Source: Telopea speciosissima
Taxonomy: Eukaryota; Streptophyta; Magnoliopsida; Proteales; Proteaceae
NCBI RefSeq assembly: GCF_018873765.1
Contig: NC_057916.1
Coordinates: 33,517,501 to 33,581,500 of the forward strand
Length of the DNA: 64,000 nt
Direction: 5' to 3'
In this document: positions 56,028-64,000 of the stretch, piece after piece
Position numbering within the stretch: position 1 is the first letter of the stretch
Layout of the letters: each line of letters opens with the position of its first letter
Notes under the pieces: model-generated
Seen by the model: the letters and a program-made list of their open reading frames with translations, nothing else
Told to the model about the DNA's origin: nothing
The model's database searches: none
Translations under genes and position numbers: made by a program

Positions 56028-59000
56028 ATGTTTTCTTCAATGCTTAGCGGGACTGAAAATCTCACCTTCACCAGACATGTTCCATATGGGTTAGGTTTTC
56101 TGGGTTCAGATTTCAATGGCAGGTCTATCCCCAAGGTTGGATTATTGTCTTATGCCAGGAACTCCAAAGCTCGAACCCTAACACTCAGATGCAGTCTCTC
56201 GTCTGCAAGGCCGGCTTCTCAACCGAGGTTCATACAACACAAAAAGGAGGCATTTTGGTTCTACCGGTTCCTCTCCATAATCTATGACCATGTCATAAAC
56301 CCTGGACATTGGACTGAGGACATGAGGGACGATGCCCTCTAGCCCGCGGATCTCTATGACCGGAATATGACAGTTGTGGACGTTGGGGGTGGAACTGGGT
56401 TCACTACATTGGGAATTGTTAAGCATGTAGATGCTAAAAATGTTACGATTCTTGATCAATCCCCTCACCAGCTTGCCAAGGCGAAACAGAAGGAGCCCTT
56501 GAAGGATTGCAAGATCATTGAAGGTGATGCTGAAGATCTTCCCTTCCCAACGGATTATGCTGATAGATATATTTCCGCCGGAAGGTAATATATATTTTTT
56601 TCTTCTTTCCTTTTCTGTCACACTGAGTATTTCAATGGTTGTATGTTTCTACCATTTACTTATTAGAATTCTCAATTCTTAGGTAACAACAACTCAGGAT
56701 GTTATGCTGTTCAATTTGGCATTTGGTTTATCCAATATTGGTCTGGGGTTTGAATGTTATCAGAGGAAATGTTACACTATTCTATGTGGGAATTAATGTT
56801 TTCTCTCGTAGTATGTATTTCTTTCACAAGCTCATTTTAGGTTTGGATTAGTAATTTGACGAACTCTAGATTTTCCTATTTTAATCTTTACAAATATCAA
56901 TATAAAACAGTTTCATGGTAAATTTAAACATACATTTCACCTTATAATACAAACAGTTTGAATCTTTTGTATGTGCTATGCTTGTCTCTTCGCAGTATCG
57001 AATACTGGCCAGACCCACAGCGTGGTATCAGGGAAGCATACAAGGTCTTGAAAATTGGTGGAAAAGCTTGTCTTATTGGTCCTGTGCACCCAACATTTTG
57101 GTTATCTCGTTTCTTTGCGGATGTGTGGATGCTTTTCCCAAAGGAGGAAGAGTACATTGAATGGTTTGAAAAGGCTGGGTTCAAAGATGTTCAACTGAAA
57201 AGGATTGGTCCAAAATGGTATCGGGGAGTCCGTCGGCATGGTCTGATCATGGGATGCTCTGTGACAGGAGTGAAGCCAGCATCAGGAGACTCTCCCCTCC
57301 AGGTAATTTTATATTCTTTGCACTTTTTTCTCTTCATTACCTCTAGTTGTCTATTTAGGAAACAATGCTTTACCTCTTACTCTGTTGCCTTATTTGCCCT
57401 TTCTTTGTTGCCTTATTTGCCCTTTCTGCATGGTTGCTTATTCTCACCATTATCCCACGAAACAGAGCCCTTTTCCCACTGTCCCGCCTAGTTTACTACT
57501 GTCCAGTCTAACAAAAATGTTTAAAACAATTACCTAATAATTTTTTTTTGTTGAAGTTGGAAGGATAACAATAAGGGGCTTGTCACCAAGGTTCCAATTC
57601 AATCGTATCATTTGCATAGATATAAGCTGTAGATGTAATGAATTGAAATTTCTATTAATTATGGTGTGCATTCTATTGTGTGTCAAACTTTATACAAAAC
57701 ATTGAAGTTGCAAAACTTTTTGTCTGCAACGAGGTCAGAATTAAGGCAACTTGCAGGAGAATGAATGGGTTCAGAAGATGAAATATTTTAACTACCAACA
57801 GAAGATGAGATTCATGTGTTCAGAAGTTGAAATATTTTCATCCCCCCCCCCCCCCACCCCAAAAGAAAAGAAAAAAATATATTTTGATAGGTGAGGAACC
57901 ATAGGTCTCTTCAAGATGAATGATCCAAGCATCCGAGATAGATAAAAATATTCTGACTATTATTTAGAATAGATACAACAACTCAGCCTTATCCTAACTA
58001 AATGGGATCAGCTACATGGTTCCTTACCTTCCAATAGCTCTATTTCAGGTCATACTACTTGATAGAAGGCCTAAGCTATGCATTTCTTCCTCACCACTTT
58101 CTCCCATTGTCATTTTAGGTCTGTAATGTAGTCCTAGGTAGGAGTAGTCCCACTAGGAACCAGGGTAATAGAATACTAAAGGAAAGAGACTCAAAACATG
58201 GCTGGACTTATAGAGTCCTAATCCAACCCAACTTACATCACATGACCACTTAACAAAGTCACATGATCACTTAAATTGAACCAATTGGATGCAACCAATT
58301 TGAACTGGTTCAATTAAAAAACATAAAAATAAACTAAGTATTGGGCTAATCCCGTATGCAACCTATATACCCCTAGTTTAGGCTCATTAAAGTGGCCTAT
58401 TACATAGAAAACCCTTGGGGATTAAAGGCCCAACATATACATATCCCAACTCTCGACTTATTTCTAAAGAAATAAGCCCTATTTGGTGATGAATCTGGAT
58501 CAGTCTGCCCCTTGCTCATTTAGCTCCTTCAATCTGAATCAAATCACTCCTCCATACTTGAGCATCTAATGGGCTTTGTTGAACATGGCCATGCCACCTC
58601 AAACAACTTTCTCATAGCTTAGCATGTATCAGAGCTACATCCAAATCAGCTCTAATTTGACCATTCCTTACTTTATCCTTCCTAGTTTTGCCACACATCC
58701 ATCTCAACATCCTCATCTCAGTTACAGAGTTTATCTATATGATGCTTCTTGACTGCCCAACAGTCCGCACCATACTTCATATTCGGTCGTATGCTTCTTA
58801 ACTGCCCAATATAAAAGAATATTGTTTTTAATTATTCCTTGTATTTGCTATTTCACTGCTTTAAGAAGGTATCAATTGCTCAGAGATCCTAGATTAAACC
58901 ATGCAGTGCTGCTGTCCTCCACCAACTAGAATGTTGCCAGTTCACTTGCTAGCTTACCTACAAAAGATAATCAGGATGCACATTAAGGCAGATGTTTATG

Positions 59001-59645
59001 GTAATATTGGTGCATCAGTCTGAGAAACTATTTTACACTTGCGTTTTGACTGAGACAAGAAAGTGTTCAGATCACTTTGATATCTTTCAGTGCTTTTCAG
59101 TCGCCTAGTGTTCTCCAAGTTGGGGTTTAGCTATTAAAGGAACTGAATTCGTTTGGTAGATTGATATATTGGAATGAAAGGGTGGCCCTTGGCCTTTATT
59201 TTCGAATATAACTTCTCCCAGATGTGGAATAGCAATAATCAGACAAAGGTAAGGAACTAAAATGTGGGACGGAAATTTGTTTATCAGTATCTTCACTAAT
59301 TTGATGGCAGAATACCATAGGTCTTCGTGTTTATTATTTAATCAGATAAGTGTATTTTATATGCAAAATTTCTTATTAGAGTAGTTATTTTGATTGATGT
59401 TAGTGAAATGAAAGTAAACAAAATGCTTTTTGAGTTTTAATTCTTTTGCTGGTTTCCTTTGCTTTGGTGAGATTAGTGATGTGCATTTGTTGATGCAGCT
59501 TGGTCCGAAGGCAGAGGATGTGAAGGAGCCTGTAAATCCTTTTGTATTCTTTCTGCGTTTCATTCTCGGTGCCATGGCAGCAACATACTATATTCTGGTA
59601 CCTGTTTACATGTGGCTCAAAGATCAGATTGTTAGGCCAATCTGA
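56028..59645 (+). CDS. VTE3: MPBQ/MSBQ methyltransferase VTE3 (APG1), with an in-frame TAG
   Basis: Exons 56028-56584, 56996-57302 and 59499-59645 join with GT/AG borders into 337 codons, matching the roughly 338-residue Arabidopsis VTE3. This enzyme of the inner plastid envelope methylates MPBQ and MSBQ with S-adenosylmethionine, for tocopherol and plastoquinone. Residues 1 to about 50 look like a transit peptide. ASQPRFIQHKKEAFWFYRFL follows, then the SAM-binding motif VVDVGGGTGFTTL at about residue 116, and EGDAEDLPFPTDYADRY. The C-terminus has a membrane segment (FILGAMAATYYILVPVYMW) near residue 315. Codon 105, in DDAL*PADL where the family has Glu, is TAG (56340-56342). All else is open and conserved. 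It is either a nonsense allele, a young pseudogene or a sequence error. An ATG at 56367 would give only a protein without the transit peptide. Confidence 0.9.
57303..59498 (+). other. Intron 2 of VTE3
   Basis: This is a 2.2-kb intron with donor CAG|GTAATT and acceptor GATGCAG. It holds a C/A run (57842-57875), an RTE-type LINE remnant and otherwise unassigned AT-rich sequence. Confidence 0.75.
57971..58775 (-). mobile_element. RTE-type LINE 3' remnant, interrupted
   Basis: The minus strand of 58570-58775 reads VTEMRMLRWMCGKTRKDKVR and LRWHGHVQ, with stops between. This is the C-terminal end of plant RTE-clade ORF2. At 57971-58060 the complement shows the typical 3' end (GCTGATCCCATTTAGTTAGG opposite strand, then AAGGCTGAGTTGTTG). 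About 480 bases between (58080-58560) do not look like RTE and may be a later insertion. It is a dead fragment. Confidence 0.65.
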
Positions 59646-62258
59646 GAGAAGAGAAGAATAGAGCAATAATTGTGATCCCATCTGGAACAGTTAATGTTCT
59701 CCTATTGTACTCCCTTTGAATCCATTGCTTTTGGTAATCATAGAATAGCATGCATTTCTTTCTTTATGCTGCACAGTGCCCTCAGATGATGGTTAGTTGT
59801 TGGGTTTCTTAAACAATGCCGCTTTAAGTTTCATATTTCTTTGGATAAAAACATATGATGATAAAGCCCTATGCGAGTGTCAGATCGTTTGAGACCCAGT
59901 CATGATTTTGAATTTTCTTTTACAAACTTGTACTCACTCAAAAGGATCTTGCTCTTCTTGTGGTGTTTCATCTACTTCTTTGTCTTCTACTATACCAAAG
60001 ATGACACTGAAGATCAAATTTAAGAGTCATAGTTCAATTGCCAATCAAGTTTTAAAATATGCGTCTGTTGCTAGGAATACTCAAGTTCTTCCATCATGGA
60101 GATGCAATGAAGAGGATAGTGAGAAATGATCATTTCAATTGCGAATCAGGTTATCATGTATATGTAATAAAGCCCAAAAATGAGAAACTAAAAAAGATTG
60201 TTGCAGTTGCCGATTATGTTTTTTTCACATAATAGAAGATGAAAATCTAAGCGTTTCTGCTGTGGTATACGTTCACCAAAGGAGCATTAGTGTGATGTCT
60301 GAGCTTAAACTGTCCTGCTACTCCTGCAAAAACCATGAATAAGGCACCCCTGAAGAGAGTACATCACTTAGCGCACAAGGGGGAAAAAAATGTGTGAGAG
60401 AGGTATCCTCTATGATTATAATGTAGCCTATTGTTTGGCAGCGAAGGATCTATTAAAACCCTGCCTGCTATTAAGCTTTTAATGTTTGAATAATAACTTG
60501 CAATTATATCTTTAAAGACTATCTGGCTATGATCCCTGATTTGGATCTCATGGCATTGTGCCTTCAAGTTATTAAGGGACTATCACCTCCAGGAAGGAAG
60601 AGCCAAACAGGGAAAATTGCCCTGCAATCGTTACACTGTGCATGAGATGTTGCAACTTCTTTGTTTTTTTTTTTCCTTCCTGTTTTTTTAACTAGAAAGC
60701 CTTGCAAGGCTGTGACCGGGCTAACATAAGAGGACTACTACGGCTAAAGGTTTCTCTACCCTCGTTGCCCAAATACTTTACCTGAATATTAGAAATAAGA
60801 TCACTCACCTGATTGGTTTAGTCCATACTGGTTAGGCCCAAGGTTGCTTGCTTACATAGTTACAAGCTACATAGTTCCCATATCTGATGGTGTGGTTCAA
60901 TCAACCAATGCAAAAGACCTTGATTTCTCAATTCCCAAACGAAAAAGATAAAAAGATGGACAATAACCACCAGTGTTTTAAAATCAGGAACGTATTAGAT
61001 CCCTATCACTGGAAACTAGGGTTAGGGTTTATTGGGACCAATTCTTCACCGATCTAGGACCAATCCAAATCCCAATCGTGGGTTTTAAATCTTTTATAGC
61101 CACAAAGACATATCAGGAGATTCAGGACATTTGCATTATCTTTAGTAAAATCCTCTGAGATTGCCTCCCACCCCTCAAGACATGCAGTAGCTACTTCTTT
61201 GAAGCTCCCAGCCAGGATTTTGAAACCAAGAGTCAGTGACGAACTGGTCTCTGTTGATTTCAATTCAGACTGGATTAGAATCCGCCGGAATCGGTCCAAA
61301 GAATCGGCCTAAAACAACAAAAATCCAGGGAATCTTGACATGAATATTCCGATCCAGAACGGCAAAATCAGAAATTTCATTACAAATCTGCCGATTCCCA
61401 ATCTGATACATCAATTTTTGAAACTCTGCTCCCAGCAAGAACTGCTCTAGCAGCACCTTTACACTTCGCCACGACTAAAATATTAAACATCAAACAGCAT
61501 GTCAATAGACGCCGGAGAGCCCCAAAATAACATCTATTCGGTGACTACCTTGAAAAACAAATCCATGTCCATATACATCTCTAGATGGGGTGAGTTTCTT
61601 CCAAGGCAGTCCCGTTAAGGCCATACCATTTGTAATTTGGCGCAGTGACCTGTGACAACTCTGGTAAGGTCTTAGAGATTTCCCCTTTTTCATTTTGTTT
61701 TCTCCTGTAACAGTATCATTTCAAGCCTTTTACCCACATTCTCCTTTTCCTCATCTTTCCTTCCAATTTACCTTTTGATACTTGTTCAGGTCCATGTTAG
61801 ATAGGAAAAATCCCAAACATTGGTACCCTAAAAAGAATAATCCTAAAGGCATTTCTAAAAGTCATAAGTTAAAAAACAAGACCCAAAAAATAGGGAAACA
61901 TTACCAAACTTAAATACTCTGCAGAATAACAAATCTTTAAATCACTCCAGTGGAGCTTAGGAAATGCACCCAAATTTACAAGGCAAGAATGTTAAACCCT
62001 CTGATTAGTTGGCCAAGCTCTCTAGTTGCACACCGGAAATGAAGCAAGACAATAAAAATAAAGCCTCCGAGGGAGGACCACTACGGATAGTATTCAGATT
62101 ACACTATCCATAAGCAAGATGAAATCAGAAAAAAATATAATAACAATAATAAAACTTCCATGTCTTACAGACCAAAATTCTCGACCCAAAAGAAAACACA
62201 GAGAATGTCACTCTGTGCATGTTCCCAACCACACATGTGACCTCAGATTGTGTCTGAA
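59646..62258. other. Convergent intergenic region between VTE3 and the CYP63-type gene
   Basis: The left end is the VTE3 3' UTR (to about 59870). The right end (about 62100-62258) is the 3' UTR of the cyclophilin gene. Between them I see AT-rich spacer, and a possible old repeat at 60970-61400 with inverted words such as AATCGG and CCGATT. No gene was recognised; open frames at 59902-60129 and 61054-61456 match nothing I know. Confidence 0.5.
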
Positions 62259-64000
62259 CTACCTTGTCCCCGCCTCAGGGCTTGCATCACCATAGGAAAC
62301 CAAACTCTTACGTCCACGTGGGGAACTGGATCTAGACCTGCTCAGAGATCGTGAGCTTGTTTTGTCCCCAGGATTGCCTGGACCTGCATCAGCTGAAGAC
62401 CTCGAATGAGATGAGTTCCGGCGGCTCCTTGAGTTTGATCTTGACCTCCCTTTTTCAGGAAGGCGGTCATCGTCTCTGGGCCCAAGCCGTGACCGGAGCT
62501 TGTCACTGATGGTAGGTCGCTCATTCACTGGACTTCGACTATGTCTAGGGCTCTGGCTGCGATCTCTTCCACGGCCACGGTAACCAACTGGGCTGCGTGA
62601 GATGCTCCTACTACGACTTCTCCTGCTCCGGTATCTAGAAAAGAGCGAGGATTTTTTTTGGGGGGGGGAGGGGGGGGGGGGAAGGAATGAGAAGGATGGC
62701 TACAGAATTAAAAGACTAGGGTTCAATTGAGTTGGACGAAAATGACAGTAAAATGTTTTAAAAAAGAAAAGTAGCATAGCACAAAATAATAACATTTTAG
62801 GTCATATTTAGCAAGTGTAAGTAATTCATTTGCCATATTTCTCTAAAAAAGTCCAAGAAAATAGTATCAACATGCACACTGACCATTTAACTTCCATCAC
62901 CTACCACAAGGATGGGCTCATCTGATAAAGGGCCCCCACTCCCATCTAATTACCATTTCGGCCCCTTACAACTAAGGAACGTGGCTCAAAGTTGAGCCCA
63001 ATCTCCCAGAAAACTCGAGACATCATGTACTTTTCCATTTTGTGCCATTTTACTTTGGATGAAACTTTGAGCATAATCTCTCACAAAACTCCACAGTTCA
63101 TTTCCAGCAGAACTAGGTTAGGTTCGGTGCAGGGTCCTCTCATGTGGACCGACTTATGAGGTAGTGGAATTAAAGTATCACCAGGTATAGTAACTGGAAA
63201 TTCATACATTGCCTGAGCATGAAAAGTATCCAGTTCATAGTTCAGATCTTAATTTAGTTAGATTCCTTCATGAAGTTGATCTCCACTCGCTTCAGGAAAT
63301 AAGAATAGGTAAGCTCCAGGTACCAAATAGCTAAGTGAGCTTGAAGCAGATTTCTTAATGATAATAAAAGAGAGGTGGGGGGAAGAAATATATTATCTTG
63401 AGGCTATTAATGCCTGTGCGAGGTTCTTAACTCACTGGAAATACACTTTGACAATTCAGGAGCATTGTTAATGGGCCTGGGAGTCCCAACCATCTATTTC
63501 ATGTTAGGCTCAGGTTAAGCACTCTGATCCACAAGATGAGAAAAAACCTGCAAGCTTACTACTAAGTTCTTAAAGGTGGGCAGACCCAAGATGCATCCAT
63601 AGGTGCTAGAGCAAAGCAGGCATCAAGCCATCAATGAACTTTCAGTTGAAGATGAATATGTGCACAAATTTACAACATTGATGCACCAAAGAGGGAAGGT
63701 AGATACCTGGGGGGACTCCTGCCTCTTGGTGGGCTTCTGTTTCGTCTTAGAGGTGAGCGCTCGGTATAACTTCTATAGCTTGAATACCTACAATTAATCA
63801 GAATATTTTAAAATTTACATCACCATTCATTCAGTAAAGAGTCGAGCTTACCTATCTCGGTACCTATCTGGCACATTTCTCCCACCATACCGGTGGAACC
63901 TCGGAGGAGAGCGCTCTGGAGATGGAGTCCAGTACCGACGTGCATAAGAATAGCGCTCATCGAAGCCACGACCTCTCCTAATACGCTTTGAAGTACCATC
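62259..64000 (-). CDS. CYP63: RS-rich cyclophilin (CYP63 type), last three exons, runs off the window
   Basis: Three exons join in frame on the minus strand: 63852-64000 (continues beyond the window), 63707-63787 and 62259-62634. They read [20 protein letters not shown], then [20 protein letters not shown], then [40 protein letters not shown] and a C-terminus ending [14 protein letters not shown] before TAG. This Arg/Ser-rich tail matches the plant nuclear cyclophilins CYP63 and CYP95, peptidyl-prolyl isomerases that associate with SR splicing factors in nuclear speckles. The N-terminal isomerase domain lies beyond base 64000. Position next to VTE3 and the AGG gene favours CYP63. Another RS protein is possible but less likely given the [14 protein letters not shown] signature. 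Confidence 0.85.

Noticed and set aside
59902-60129. Frame of 75 codons after VTE3
   Set aside because: Lies just past the VTE3 3' UTR, with no known motif and no supporting signals.

Overview
This is a gene-poor, transposon-rich stretch of a nuclear plant genome. The recognisable genes are all land-plant genes: two plastid proteins with transit peptides, a plant-type G-gamma subunit and an RS-rich cyclophilin. Introns are long and full of Au-type and other SINEs, L1-like and RTE LINEs, Ty1/copia elements, MULEs and MITEs. An angiosperm, probably a eudicot, is the best reading; the species cannot be named from the sequence alone.

Layout. 1-5.26 kb holds an Au SINE, a Pack-MULE carrying a fragment of a Mad3/BUB1-type checkpoint gene, and a 5'-truncated LINE. 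They precede the last exon of an ARL5-type GTPase (5264-5623, +), whose earlier exons I do not find. Tail-to-tail with it is a complete four-exon type-A heterotrimeric G-gamma subunit gene (5904-13889, -) with a 7.4-kb first intron. 15.2-27.3 kb is transposon territory: a SINE with a 14-bp target duplication, a 2.9-kb LINE, a second LINE tail and a 7.1-kb copia element with nearly identical LTRs. A one-exon proline-rich protein gene lies at 28690-29283 (+) behind two G-boxes. It is followed by a foldback element, a second Pack-MULE (30838-33168) holding most of a DUF868 gene and a nested solo LTR, and a non-coding LTR element (34127-38349).

40.5-52.8 kb is a complete four-exon LESV gene (starch-binding, Trp-rich, plastid). 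Its 8.1-kb first intron contains a broken copia element, which itself hosts a 307-bp TRIM. Several MITEs follow. Then comes a VTE3/APG1 gene (56028-59645, +), complete in exons but with one in-frame TAG at codon 105. The last three exons of a CYP63-type RS cyclophilin run off the right edge (62259-64000, -).

How it fits together. The G-gamma, VTE3 and CYP63 genes are, from memory, immediate neighbours in Arabidopsis (At3g63420, At3g63410, At3g63400). The window therefore looks like an old conserved gene block stretched by transposons, with a proline-rich gene and LESV now lying between AGG1 and VTE3. VTE3 (plastoquinone and tocopherol) and LESV (starch granules) act in plastids, AGG1 at the plasma membrane and CYP63 in the nucleus. 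Nothing suggests that they work in one pathway. The most unusual items are the two Pack-MULEs, the very small TRIM and the nonsense codon in VTE3.
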